A stretch of DNA of 64,000 nucleotides, from the NCBI RefSeq assembly GCF_001049895.1, contig NZ_CVPE01000006.1, forward strand, positions 1,014,503 through 1,078,502. The letters are read 5' to 3'. The stretch is from Rubeoparvulum massiliense (GTDB lineage: Bacteria; Bacillota; Bacilli; Rubeoparvulales; Rubeoparvulaceae). Shown piece after piece: positions 18,960 through 28,407 of this stretch (positions within the stretch are counted from its first letter, which is position 1; the number at the start of each line of letters is the position of its first letter). A program made the position numbers and the translations under genes. The notes under the pieces were generated by a model. That model searched no databases. It was not told the origin of the DNA and saw nothing but the letters and a program-made list of their open reading frames with translations.

Positions 18960-20312
18960 TTATTTGTTTTCCATGGCCTTTTCCTGTTTCCTCGTACCAT
19001 AGGCAACTGCTTTATCAGGTAAGATAGCATGCAGGATAATCCCTAGGAATGTAGCCATGGCAATATTATCAACGGTTAAATGGGCAATGAAATCACTCAC
19101 ACTGGAGAGTTCAGCAAAGTCCAGCTTATATCCACCGATACCTGTGATAAAGATGACAGCAATCACGAGCATATTCCGCTTATGTGAGATATCAACGCCA
19201 TGCTCCACAAACATCCGAACACCTTGAGCAGCGATGGTACCGAAGAGCACAATGGTTACACCGCCTAATACGGGCTTAGGAATCAAGGCTAATGCTACAC
19301 CGATTTTCTCGATGAAGGAGAAGGTAATGGCAAATACTGCTGCGAGTCCAATCACTTTTGTACTAAATACTCTTGTAATGGCCAATACACCGATATTCTC
19401 ACCATAAGTAGTATTTGGAGGTCCGCCAACGAAGGCAGCCAAGGTTGTTGCTAAACCATCACCAAGGAGTGTCCGTGTAAGACCTGGTTTTTTCATCAAG
19501 TCACGGCCCATAACCTCACTAGTTACAAGCAAGTGACCAATATGCTCTGTAAGTGTTACAAGGGCAACCGGTACAATAATCAGGGCTGCCAACCATGCGT
19601 CTGGACTACCAAATGCGGTGAAGAGCTCTGAGGTTGTAAAATCCGGAACCTTGAACCAGCTTGCTGCTCGAATCGCCTCCAAATCAATCCATTCAGGGTA
19701 TCGGATGAAGGCATAGATATAGCCACCGATAATCCCTACAAGAACAGGAATTACTGAGAAGAAGCCGCGGGCAAACATCATGGTACCAACCACAATGATT
19801 AGAGTGACCAATGAAACTTCCATGGCATGTAAGGTATAAACACTACGGTCTGTAATCATGGGGTCATTCATGGCCCAGCCGATGGAAACACCAGCTAAGG
19901 CAAGACCGATGACACTGATAACAGCACCGATAACCGCTGGAGGAAGGAGACGATCCAACCAAGCAATCCCGATCTTCTTCACAATGAGTGCCACAATTAC
20001 ATAGACCAAACCTGCTAAGAGTGCACCTAGCATGGCAGCTCCTACACCTTGGCTAGCGCTTACTGCAATAATCGGCCCGATAAAGGCAAAGGAACTTCCA
20101 AGATAATTGGGAACTTGTCCCTTCGTTAGAAAGAGGAAGAGCAATGTACCTAAACCACTGGAGAATAGGGCAACTGAAATATCTAGTCCCGTAATAATCG
20201 GCACTAACACCGTCGCACCAAACATGGCAAATAGGTGCTGTAAAGATAAGGGAATCCATTTTTGAAGTGCTGGACGCTCATGCACGTCAACAAGAATTTT
20301 GCTGTTCTCCAT
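18960..20312 (-). CDS. pyrP: Uracil permease (NCS2 family)
   Basis: Proton-driven uracil importer of the NCS2/UraA family with about 12-14 membrane segments. Family features include the N-terminal QHLFAMFGATVLVP, GGPPNTTYGENIG near residue 300 (substrate-site Glu region) and the upstream TEHIGHL motif near 254. The start is the ATG at 20312 (MENSKILVDV), eight nt after AGGAGG; the ATG six nt upstream is too close to that site. Position between pyrR and pyrB matches pyrP of B. subtilis. Its leader has a PyrR-binding loop but no evident terminator. Confidence 0.94.
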   Translation of the reverse strand: MENSKILVDVHERPALQKWIPLSLQHLFAMFGATVLVPIITGLDISVALFSSGLGTLLFLFLTKGQVPNYLGSSFAFIGPIIAVSASQGVGAAMLGALLAGLVYVIVALIVKKIGIAWLDRLLPPAVIGAVISVIGLALAGVSIGWAMNDPMITDRSVYTLHAMEVSLVTLIIVVGTMMFARGFFSVIPVLVGIIGGYIYAFIRYPEWIDLEAIRAASWFKVPDFTTSELFTAFGSPDAWLAALIIVPVALVTLTEHIGHLLVTSEVMGRDLMKKPGLTRTLLGDGLATTLAAFVGGPPNTTYGENIGVLAITRVFSTKVIGLAAVFAITFSFIEKIGVALALIPKPVLGGVTIVLFGTIAAQGVRMFVEHGVDISHKRNMLVIAVIFITGIGGYKLDFAELSSVSDFIAHLTVDNIAMATFLGIILHAILPDKAVAYGTRKQEKAMENK

Positions 20313-20402
20313 CTCCATAACCTCCTCATCCACTCTTTTTCTGTTGGTCACGGAGAGTTGTGACCCTTTTCAGCCTCACTGGACTGTTTTAAAGAGTGAT
20401 CT
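20313..20402 (-). promoter_or_regulatory. PyrR-binding leader of pyrP without evident terminator
   Basis: AGTCCAGTGAGGCT on the minus strand matches the PyrR loop consensus. The lower stem can form from ACTCTTT and AAAGGGT. A competing hairpin GGTCAC/GTGACC follows, but no T-run comes after it, only AACAGAAAAAG. CACTCTTT can instead pair with AAAGAGTG right before the Shine-Dalgarno site. This suggests control of translation rather than attenuation, which is an inference. Confidence 0.7.
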
Positions 20403-20458
20403 TGTTAGTTTTTGCATTGCTGTATCATATAAACGGAGAGCATCCGTTCTATGAACGA

Positions 20459-21016
<558 letters not shown>

Positions 21017-21033
21017 TTATGGATTACAAGCAT

Positions 21034-21177
21034 ATAAAAAAGCCTCCAACCCATAGGCTGGAAGCTTGACCGCTCCTGTAAAATCGTCTCTACCTATCAA
21101 CTAGGCAGATCCCAAGATGGTTCAAATCACTTCCTTCATAGCCTCACGGGACTATCTTAAAGGACATCATTAACCCT
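21034..21177 (-). promoter_or_regulatory. PyrR-dependent attenuator before pyrR
   Basis: The transcript from the promoter at 21184-21212 carries the PyrR loop AGTCCCGTGAGGCT (21140-21153) and ends in an 11-bp terminator stem (21041-21066, 4-nt loop) followed by TTTTTTATAT on the minus strand. Confidence 0.93.
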
Positions 21178-21183
21178 TCCTGT

Positions 21184-21212
21184 ATTATGACAGGTTCTTC
21201 TCATGAAGTCAA
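21184..21212 (-). promoter_or_regulatory. Sigma-A promoter of the pyr operon
   Basis: TTGACT (21207-21212) and CATAAT (21184-21189) lie 17 bp apart on the minus strand, placing the transcription start near 21177, just before the PyrR leader. Confidence 0.88.
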
Positions 21213-21227
21213 TGAGAAATCGAAGAA

Positions 21228-22190
21228 TTATCGTAGCTTTTCCATGCGTCTTAATTCTTCGATTAATCGAGCCATCTCTTGGGGAAGTGGCGCTTCAAAA
21301 AGTAATGACTCTCCTGTACGTGGGTGCGTAAAACCAAGAACCTTTGCATGCAATGCCTGGCCTGCAATATCCAAGGTTTTCTTCGGGCCATACTTCGGAT
21401 CTCCTACGAGGGGAAATCCAATAAACCTCATATGCACCCGAATCTGATGGGTTCTTCCTGTTTCTAATCGACATTCCACCAAGGTGTAATCCTGAAACCT
21501 CTCCATCACCTGAAAATGGGTGATCGCCTCTTTTCCATTCTTCTCCACAACGGCCATACGTTGACGATCCGAGGGATCACGACCAATAGGTGCATCAATG
21601 GTTCCCCGTTCGTGGGGAATCACGCCATGAACCAATGCCCAGTAGCGACGAATCACCGTATGATCAGACAATTGCTTTGCCAGGGATTCATGGGCTAAAT
21701 CGTTTTTCGCTACCACAAGAAGGCCTGAAGTGTCCTTATCAATGCGATGGACAATGCCTGGTCGCATCATTCCATTGATTCCTGATAAATCAGTACAATG
21801 GGCCAGCAGGCCATTGACAAGGGTATCTTCAAAGTGACCTGGGGCAGGATGTACCACCATCCCTCGCGGTTTATTGACCACGAGGAGATCCTGATCCTCA
21901 TAATAAATGTCTAAATCCATTGGTGTAGCCACAAGTTCTAACTCTTCAGGTGGTGGAATTAGGAGAACGATCTGGTCATTAACAGCTACCTTATAATTGG
22001 CTTTTACCACTGCTCCATTCACCTGTAAGCGATTCTCCTTAATCCACTTCTGAATTAAGGAGCGCGACCAATTACCTGCCAAGACGAGATATTTATCGAT
22101 GCGTTCACCAGAATCCTTAGGTTGAACGTTCCATTCCCAGACATCATTACCTTCTTCTTCATCATGCCAATTGGTTACCATCTTATTCAC
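21228..22190 (-). CDS. rluD: RluA-family pseudouridine synthase (RluD/YlyB type)
   Basis: Isomerises uridines in rRNA, probably in helix 69 of 23S rRNA. An S4 RNA-binding domain covers about residues 28-90 and the catalytic domain follows with Asp in GIVHRIDKDTSGLL near 147. Additional family motif GRTHQIRVHM is near 242. The first codon is GTG overlapping the lspA stop; an ATG at the fourth codon is an alternative. Neighbours lspA-rluD-pyrR are the normal Bacillus order (ylyB). Confidence 0.93.
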   Translation of the reverse strand: MNKMVTNWHDEEEGNDVWEWNVQPKDSGERIDKYLVLAGNWSRSLIQKWIKENRLQVNGAVVKANYKVAVNDQIVLLIPPPEELELVATPMDLDIYYEDQDLLVVNKPRGMVVHPAPGHFEDTLVNGLLAHCTDLSGINGMMRPGIVHRIDKDTSGLLVVAKNDLAHESLAKQLSDHTVIRRYWALVHGVIPHERGTIDAPIGRDPSDRQRMAVVEKNGKEAITHFQVMERFQDYTLVECRLETGRTHQIRVHMRFIGFPLVGDPKYGPKKTLDIAGQALHAKVLGFTHPRTGESLLFEAPLPQEMARLIEELRRMEKLR

Positions 22191-22642
22191 CCATTCTTCC
22201 GAGACAGCACGAGCATATCAAGGATGAAAAGAAATACTCCGATGACGATAGCTGAATCGGCCACATTAAAAATTGGATAATCATATGTAAAAATGTAAAC
22301 ATCAATAAAATCAACCACTTTTCCTGAAAAGAGACGATCGATGAAATTTCCAATAGCGCCTCCCATTATCAAGGATAAGGCAATGGAACTGACACGATTA
22401 ATTTGACGTTCCTTCTCCAGCATGTAGATAATTGCAATCACAACCACCAGCGTGGTTACAATGAAAAAGATCCGCTGGTTTTCTAAAATGCCAAAGGCAG
22501 CACCAGCATTTCGATGTGAAGTGAGGTATAAAAAGGAATCGATCAACGGGATGCTCTCCCCTACTTCCATCCACTTTACCACAGCTAATTTTGTTATTTG
22601 GTCTACAGCGATTACAATCAATGCAATTAGATAGTAATACAA
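22187..22642 (-). CDS. lspA: Lipoprotein signal peptidase II
   Basis: Membrane aspartyl protease that cleaves prolipoproteins after lipid attachment. Four membrane segments are seen, and the two catalytic aspartates lie in GNFIDRLFSGKVVDFID and FNVADSAI near residues 108 and 130. I chose TTG at 22642 (reads MYYYLIALIV) because GGAGG lies eight nt before it; the frame continues to 22663 without a ribosome site. It would process lipoproteins such as the one at 61262. Start overlaps nothing upstream; 3' end overlaps rluD by 4 nt. Confidence 0.94.
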   Translation of the reverse strand: MYYYLIALIVIAVDQITKLAVVKWMEVGESIPLIDSFLYLTSHRNAGAAFGILENQRIFFIVTTLVVVIAIIYMLEKERQINRVSSIALSLIMGGAIGNFIDRLFSGKVVDFIDVYIFTYDYPIFNVADSAIVIGVFLFILDMLVLSRKNG

Positions 22643-22755
22643 TAGAGGTTCCTCCTCAACCAATGGTCCCGAAACTTATCCCTTCGATTGTATCACAGGG
22701 AGAAAAGCACCTCAATATGAAGTGAGGAGCTATAGACGCATAGCCCCTCAACTTC

Positions 22756-23496
22756 CTACTCATTATCATATTGATTGGGTAAATCCATCAAATCCGCCAA
22801 CTCATCATCCATGAGCCATTCATCCATATAGACAAAAGAATAAGGACCATCAACAATCTGTCCATGTTCATCAATCTCAAGATAGATCCCCTCCAATGGG
22901 ATCCCCTCTAATTCAGGGAGTTTCATGGTGAAATCCCCCATTTTACTAGCTACAATACTGACGTCTTCATGCTTAGACTCTAGTGTACCCCCTGATGTTG
23001 AGGTCCCATACTGCTCCACTGCATCCCATATTTCATCAAGATACCAGTCCCACATCTCATTCACCTGATTCGCTGCCATGTAGGTATTATCCTGATCACG
23101 GATGCCCTCACCTGGAACCACTTTGCCTGCAGTATTTACCATCTGTGAGTGATCTATGCAAAAGCTTGCTGTAGGAAGCGCATCGAGCCGTTCATAGGGT
23201 ATCTCCTTACCACATTCTTGGCATATTCCATATTTGCCCTCTGCTAACCGCTCCAGCGCCTGTTCAATCTCTATAACTCGTTGTTTTGAGCGTTCCAATA
23301 AGGCCGAATCCTTTTCACGTTCATAATATTGATCGCCATAATCAGCAGGATGATTGTCGTAGCTGGACAATTCAGTATTAAACATCCTTGTGCTTAGGTC
23401 GAAGCCAAGCCGTTCATTCTCTTTGATCCGTTGTAGCAGCATGGCCCGCTCTGCTTGCAAACGTTGTTGAAAATAAAGCTGATGCTCTGCTTTCAT
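22756..23496 (-). CDS. ylyA: TraR/DksA-like regulator (YlyA position)
   Basis: Likely RNA-polymerase-binding protein of the TraR/DksA superfamily. The N-terminal 85 residues are a helical coiled coil (acidic and Glu/Arg rich). A zinc-finger segment follows at about 95-122: CQECG and then, after 17 residues, CIDH, so the fourth ligand position is His rather than Cys. A C-terminal region of about 110 residues is acidic and not recognised. Position between ileS and lspA equals ylyA of B. subtilis. Its Shine-Dalgarno site is buried in a 12-bp hairpin (23505-23547), so expression may be conditional. Family is clear, exact role not. Confidence 0.82.
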   Translation of the reverse strand: MKAEHQLYFQQRLQAERAMLLQRIKENERLGFDLSTRMFNTELSSYDNHPADYGDQYYEREKDSALLERSKQRVIEIEQALERLAEGKYGICQECGKEIPYERLDALPTASFCIDHSQMVNTAGKVVPGEGIRDQDNTYMAANQVNEMWDWYLDEIWDAVEQYGTSTSGGTLESKHEDVSIVASKMGDFTMKLPELEGIPLEGIYLEIDEHGQIVDGPYSFVYMDEWLMDDELADLMDLPNQYDNE

Positions 23497-23504
23497 AACG
23501 ATGA

Positions 23505-23547
23505 ATCCCCCCTTTCATCCATTAGTCTTTACGGAGAAAGGGGGGAT
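23505..23547 (-). promoter_or_regulatory. Hairpin burying the ribosome-binding site of the DksA-like gene
   Basis: ATCCCCCCTTTC (one arm) and GAAAGGGGGGAT (other arm) are perfect 12-bp complements with a 19-nt loop. The second arm on the mRNA contains the only Shine-Dalgarno sequence (AAAGGGGGG), 10 nt before the ATG. No T-run follows. Confidence 0.8.
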
Positions 23548-23602
23548 ACGCAAACAAATTGCAACCAGTATTGTCAGCAATACGCCTGATTAATTAGTGC
23601 GA

Positions 23603-26374
23603 TTATTGAACTATGTGATGGTCCTCTTCCTCCATCACATGAGCACAACGTGGGCACAGATCAGCATGATGTGGATCATGGCCAACTTCAGGAAGCACCA
23701 TCCAGCACCGCTCACATTTTTCGCCTTGGGCGTTTTCCACTTTTACTGCAACACCATCCAAAGTCATGGCATCAGCTGGTACAGCTTCCCCTTCATGGAC
23801 ATGAACCTGGGATACAATAAAGAGCTGCTCTAGTTCATCGGTTAATCCTAACACCTTTAAGGTAGCCTCATCAGGGTAGAGATGTACATCCGCTTCCAGA
23901 GAAGAACCGATTTGCTTGTCCTTACGCGCTACCTCTAATGCTTTGAGAACCTCATCGCGAAGGGCAATCAATTGACCCCATTTATCTTCTAGATCTTGAT
24001 CCACATATTCGGAATGAACCTCTGGCATATCTACTAATTGAACACTCTCCACCGTTTGACCAGGAATGTACTGCCAAACCTCCTCCATGGTATGCGGTAG
24101 GATGGGAGCAAGGAGGCGAACCAATACCTGTAGCATCTCGTACATAGCAGTTTGAGTAGAACGTCGACGTGTACCCTTTGAAAGATCACAGTAGAGTCGA
24201 TCCTTGCTTACATCCATGTAGAAGGCACTCAAATCAACGGTAAGGAAGTGATGTAACGTCTGATACACTGTACTAAAGTTATACTCTTCATAGGCATTGA
24301 GGACTTTTTTGAGAACAGATTGCATCCGACTTAACATATAGCGATCTAACTCGTTCATTTCGGCATAAGGTAAGCGATCTGTGGCTGGATCGAAGTCCGA
24401 TAGGTTACCTAAGAGGAAGCGGAAGGTATTACGGATCTTCCGATAGCTCTCAGCAATCTGCTTCAAAATATCGTTGGAGATCCGTACATCTGCTGTATAA
24501 TCCACGCTAGATACCCATAAGCGTAGGATATCTACACCTAATTGTTCACTCACCTTCACAGGATCAACCACATTGCCTAAGGACTTGGACATTTTGCGGC
24601 CCTCTCCATCTAAAACGAAGCCGTGACTGAGAATGCTCTTATAGGGAGCTCGACCAAATACTGCAGTGGCTGTAATTAAGGATGAATTGAACCAGCCCCG
24701 GTACTGGTCTGAGCCTTCTAGATACATATCAGCTGGCCATGGGAGTCCACGTTCTTTCAGTACTGCAGCATGAGAGGAGCCTGAATCGAACCAAACATCC
24801 ATGATATCCTTCTCTTTTCGGAAGTGGTCATGGCCACAGGCTTCACAGGTCATTCCCTCTGGCAAGAGTTCCTCTTCGGATTTAGCAAACCAGACAGATG
24901 AACCATGCTCACCAAATAGCTTGGAAATATGTTCAATGGTCTGATCATTGATTAAAGGATGGCCACATTCCTTACAATAGAAAACAGGTATTGGTACACC
25001 CCAAGCTCGTTGTCTGGAGATACACCAGTCGCCACGATCGCGGATCATATTGTGGAGACGTGTCTCTCCCCAAGCAGGAGTCCAACGAATTGAAGCGATC
25101 TGTTCCAGCATTTTATCACGGAATGCATCAATGGATGCAAACCATTGCTCAGTAGCACGATAGATTACAGGCTTCTTCGTCCGCCAATCATGGGGATATT
25201 GGTGATTGATAAAAGCAAGTTTAAGTAAAGCACCCTTCTCTTCAAGTAACTGGGTGACTGCCTTATTCCCATCCTCATAGAACATCCCTGTAAATCCAGG
25301 AGCCTCTGCTGTGAAATATCCACGATCATCTAAGGGGGATAGGATTCCAAGGTCATATTTCTTACCCACCAGATAGTCGTCTTCACCATGACCAGGTGCG
25401 GTATGAACACAGCCAGTACCTGTATCAAGGGTGACATGTTCACCTAAAACAACAGGAGATTTGCGTTCATAGAAGGGATGTTGAGTGATGACTCCCTCTA
25501 ATTCTGCCCCCTTGAAGCGCTTAGCAATCTCAGGAGAGGACCATTCCAGCGCCTGACTCACATTCGATAATAATCCTTCTGCTACAAGGTATTCTTCCCC
25601 AGCAACCTTCACCAGCACATAGTCAAGTTCTGGATGAATGGCAATCCCTAGGTTAGCAGGAATCGTCCAAGGTGTAGTAGTCCAGATGATCACATAAGAA
25701 CCATTAGGGAGCTTGTCTTGGCCATCGGTGACTTGAAAGCGAACATAGATGGAGGGTGAGCGTTTATCATAATACTCAATCTCTGCTTCAGCCAACGCCG
25801 ATTCAGAGGATGGTGACCAATATACGGGCTTCATTCCCTTATAAATATAACCATTCTTAGCCATTTCACCAAAGACCCGAATTTGCCAGGCTTCGTATTC
25901 TGGCTTGAGGGTAATATAAGGATGATCCCAATCGCCACGGACACTGAGACGTTTACATTGCCCACGTTGATGGTCAACATAGCGCAAGGCATATTGGGTA
26001 CATTTTTCTCGGAACTCGATGAGGTCCATGGATTTACGATTTACTTTTTCCTTCGTTTCTACTGCATGCTCGATGGGGAGACCATGGGTGTCCCAACCTG
26101 GAATATAAGGAGCATCGTAGCCACTCATCGATTTGTAACGGACGATAAAGTCCTTCAGAACCTTATTCAGTGCATGCCCCATATGGAGATCGCCATTGGC
26201 ATAGGGAGGGCCATCATGTAAGACAAAGGTAGGGCGTCCCTTCGTTCGAGCTTGAACCTTTTCATAAATCTTCTCTTCATCCCAGCGTTGCTGTGTCTTG
26301 GGCTCATTTTGTGGTAAGTTTCCCCGCATTGGAAAAGCAGTCTGGGGCAAACATAATGTCTTGCTATAATCCAT
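23603..26374 (-). CDS. ileS: Isoleucyl-tRNA synthetase
   Basis: Charges tRNA-Ile. The HIGH box appears as HMGH near residue 70, the KMSKS loop as RKMSKSLGN near 600, and the C-terminal zinc domain as CERC followed by CPRC near 895-918. The editing domain lies between about 200 and 400. About 923 residues, bacterial (type 1, mupirocin-sensitive-like) form. The start is the ATG at 26374, eight nt after AGGAGG; a TTG six nt upstream is less likely. Controlled by a T-box leader (26418-26697). Neighbour of divIVA and lspA as in B. subtilis. Confidence 0.97.
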   Translation of the reverse strand: MDYSKTLCLPQTAFPMRGNLPQNEPKTQQRWDEEKIYEKVQARTKGRPTFVLHDGPPYANGDLHMGHALNKVLKDFIVRYKSMSGYDAPYIPGWDTHGLPIEHAVETKEKVNRKSMDLIEFREKCTQYALRYVDHQRGQCKRLSVRGDWDHPYITLKPEYEAWQIRVFGEMAKNGYIYKGMKPVYWSPSSESALAEAEIEYYDKRSPSIYVRFQVTDGQDKLPNGSYVIIWTTTPWTIPANLGIAIHPELDYVLVKVAGEEYLVAEGLLSNVSQALEWSSPEIAKRFKGAELEGVITQHPFYERKSPVVLGEHVTLDTGTGCVHTAPGHGEDDYLVGKKYDLGILSPLDDRGYFTAEAPGFTGMFYEDGNKAVTQLLEEKGALLKLAFINHQYPHDWRTKKPVIYRATEQWFASIDAFRDKMLEQIASIRWTPAWGETRLHNMIRDRGDWCISRQRAWGVPIPVFYCKECGHPLINDQTIEHISKLFGEHGSSVWFAKSEEELLPEGMTCEACGHDHFRKEKDIMDVWFDSGSSHAAVLKERGLPWPADMYLEGSDQYRGWFNSSLITATAVFGRAPYKSILSHGFVLDGEGRKMSKSLGNVVDPVKVSEQLGVDILRLWVSSVDYTADVRISNDILKQIAESYRKIRNTFRFLLGNLSDFDPATDRLPYAEMNELDRYMLSRMQSVLKKVLNAYEEYNFSTVYQTLHHFLTVDLSAFYMDVSKDRLYCDLSKGTRRRSTQTAMYEMLQVLVRLLAPILPHTMEEVWQYIPGQTVESVQLVDMPEVHSEYVDQDLEDKWGQLIALRDEVLKALEVARKDKQIGSSLEADVHLYPDEATLKVLGLTDELEQLFIVSQVHVHEGEAVPADAMTLDGVAVKVENAQGEKCERCWMVLPEVGHDPHHADLCPRCAHVMEEEDHHIVQ

Positions 26375-26417
26375 CACCAATTCCTCCTATTCACAATGAA
26401 TTCCTCATTTTAAACGA

Positions 26418-26697
26418 CAAAAAACCTTTTCATCCCAAGGGACGAGAAGGTTTGCTCGCGGTACCACCCTCGTTGATCATATTTAGTCTGACCTTCAATA
26501 TGATCCACTCAGCAATTCGTAACGTGAATTGAGACGGCTTCCCTACTAAAGATTTCAGGTTGCAGCTTATGGGTGATTTTCAAAGGCGCTCCTTATCGGT
26601 CTCTCACCATTACCGACTCGCTTCAAAAGTAGCTGCCATTTACTCTTCCCATGCATAGCTGTTGTTGGTTAACAGTTTTTAAAAAAGAGCTGTTATT
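26418..26697 (-). promoter_or_regulatory. T-box leader of ileS
   Basis: This 280-nt leader occupies most of the gap between divIVA and ileS. On the minus strand it holds the T-box sequence AGGGTGGTACCGCG (26457-26470), which pairs with the tRNA acceptor end in the antiterminator. A terminator follows (stem around 26421-26453 with a TTTTTT tail). Stem I features include AGCGAGTC and GGTGAGAG, and the specifier region AAAATCACC presents AUC, an isoleucine codon. Uncharged tRNA-Ile would allow read-through into ileS. Confidence 0.94.
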
Positions 26698-26703
26698 CTA
26701 GGA

Positions 26704-26732
26704 ATTATATCCTCTGTTTCATTCTTCGTCAA
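26704..26732 (-). promoter_or_regulatory. Sigma-A promoter of ileS, overlapping the end of divIVA
   Basis: TTGACG (26727-26732) and a perfect TATAAT (26704-26709) are 17 bp apart. The -35 hexamer lies in the last codons of divIVA. Confidence 0.9.
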
Positions 26733-27216
26733 GTAAGTTCTTGCCATTGTCTGAAGCATTGGCCAGTTCATCCCAATCATGCTGGTTTAGCATTTCCAAT
26801 TGAGCCTCAAGCAATGCGCGAAAACGCGTCCGATAGACAGAGGCACGCTTCTTCAATTCTTCAATTTCATATGTAATTTCCCGTGCTTTAACCAAGGCTT
26901 CATTGATAATCCGATCGGCATTCTTCTCTGCTTCTTTAATGATCAATTGGGCCTCTTTACGGGCATTGGTCTTCACTTCTTCAGCGGTTTCCTGTGCAAC
27001 AATAATCGATTTACTTAAGGAATCCTCAATATTATTGAAATGACTAAGACGATCCTCAAGTCCGGAGATTTTTTCTTCTAGCTCCTTGTTCTCCTTCAGA
27101 AGTAATTCATAATCCTTTGCAAGATGATCCATGAACTCATCTACATCATCCATATCATAGCCGCGAAAGCCACGACTAAATTCTTTATTGTAGATGTCTA
27201 ATGGAGTTAACGCCAT
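26719..27216 (-). CDS. divIVA: Cell division and pole-targeting protein DivIVA
   Basis: Coiled-coil scaffold that binds curved membrane at septa and poles. The membrane-binding N-terminus MALTPLDIYNKEFSRGFRGYD is the family signature, followed by a long coiled coil (about residues 30-145). The 165 residues match B. subtilis. A GGAGG site precedes the ATG. It follows ylmH after a gap of 105 bp that has an inverted repeat TTGTC-N6-GACAA (27250-27265) but no clear promoter. Works with the ylm genes and MinCD in placing the septum. Confidence 0.95.
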   Translation of the reverse strand: MALTPLDIYNKEFSRGFRGYDMDDVDEFMDHLAKDYELLLKENKELEEKISGLEDRLSHFNNIEDSLSKSIIVAQETAEEVKTNARKEAQLIIKEAEKNADRIINEALVKAREITYEIEELKKRASVYRTRFRALLEAQLEMLNQHDWDELANASDNGKNLLDEE

Positions 27217-27321
27217 CGCTGCCTCCTCCTCGTCAAGGTACTTATTTACTTGTCATATTCGACAAATACTACCATACTCCCTGCCATTCTATGAAGGATG
27301 CTGAAAAAATATACAAAATGA

Positions 27322-28098
27322 TCATATCCCAATCCGTCGATAACGAATACGAATCTTGCCCCGCTTACTCATTCCTTCTACTTCAAGGAGTTGACAACGC
27401 CCATAGGAGCGAAGGGAGAGCATATCACCTGGTGCTACCTCTTGAAATCCGCGGGTTTCTACCTTCCAATTATGCTTCACATGACCTTGCGTTAAATATC
27501 CTGCCCCCTTACTTCTGGAGAGATGGAAGATCTCACAGATCACCGCATCTAGACGGAGGGAAGCGACAGTACAGCTACCTTCCATCCACTGTTCATGACC
27601 AGGGCCAATTTGAGAGAGCGGAATTTCCTGACAGGATACAGGCTCCTTACCAATTCGATTCAGTGTGAGGCGAAGATACTCTGCCATATCCACTGTAACC
27701 AATACATAGGCCAACCCTGGATGGACTAAGATGTCTCCACACTTCTCCCGTTTAATACCTGTATTCAATAAAGCACCCAGATAATCCGGATGCTTCAAGT
27801 TGGAATGCTTATTGTGAGACCTAATCTCTAGCGCTGTGACTTGGAATTCATTCTCCACAGGCTCACGATAAGTAGGATAGAGGAGTCCACGTACCCGTTC
27901 TGCTCCTTCATATCCTCCACAAAAAGCAATGCCAATCTGCTCATAGTTTGCAATACTCTGCAAGATGAACTGCTCCCGGGGATCAAGAAATGGCGTAACG
28001 ATAGTCTGATGACGTTCTTCCACTAGATCGATCCAATCTAGAATCCGATCAACAAAGGGATGCTCCTCCTTGCGAAAATGCTGATACAGATTGTTCAT
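27322..28098 (-). CDS. ylmH: S4-domain RNA-binding protein YlmH (RqcP2-like)
   Basis: RNA-binding protein with a C-terminal S4 domain (about 180-245, ending in basic KIRIRYRRIGI). The N-terminal part has the YlmH signature IAFCGGYEGAERVRG near residue 78. YlmH binds 50S subunits in the ribosome quality-control pathway as a paralogue of RqcP, so it is functionally linked to RqcH at 11768. The 258 residues are normal. The ATG shares one base with the ylmG stop (TAATG), so the two are translationally coupled. The neighbour divIVA is the usual one. Confidence 0.92.
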   Translation of the reverse strand: MNNLYQHFRKEEHPFVDRILDWIDLVEERHQTIVTPFLDPREQFILQSIANYEQIGIAFCGGYEGAERVRGLLYPTYREPVENEFQVTALEIRSHNKHSNLKHPDYLGALLNTGIKREKCGDILVHPGLAYVLVTVDMAEYLRLTLNRIGKEPVSCQEIPLSQIGPGHEQWMEGSCTVASLRLDAVICEIFHLSRSKGAGYLTQGHVKHNWKVETRGFQEVAPGDMLSLRSYGRCQLLEVEGMSKRGKIRIRYRRIGI

Positions 28099-28370
28099 TA
28101 TTTTCCCCCGAACAACATGATAATCAATTGATTTGCCCCGATCTGTGCAAAATAAAGAGCAAAAAATGCCACGATTGGAGAAAGGTCAATCATCCCAATG
28201 GGTGGAATAATTTTTCGAAATGGTACAAAGATTGGTTCAACAAAGCGTGATAACAATTGTCCAATGGGTGAACCCTGTAAGTTTGGAACCCAGCTCATTA
28301 GAATATAAGCAAACATCATAAAATAATAAATACGAAAAAGCAGATTGACCACTGTAAGAACAAATACCAT
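28098..28370 (-). CDS. ylmG: YggT-family membrane protein YlmG
   Basis: Small protein with two predicted membrane helices (about 5-25 and 65-85) flanking the conserved stretch FRKIIPPIGMIDLSPIVAF, the YggT signature. The function is not settled; homologues are tied to septum formation and thylakoid or nucleoid organisation. 90 residues is typical. In B. subtilis sepF precedes it; here the gene before it is ylmE, 37 bp away. Confidence 0.9.
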   Translation of the reverse strand: MVFVLTVVNLLFRIYYFMMFAYILMSWVPNLQGSPIGQLLSRFVEPIFVPFRKIIPPIGMIDLSPIVAFFALYFAQIGANQLIIMLFGGK

Positions 28371-28407
28371 ATCATCACCTCGTTCGATTTGAAGAGTTCA
28401 TTTCTGA

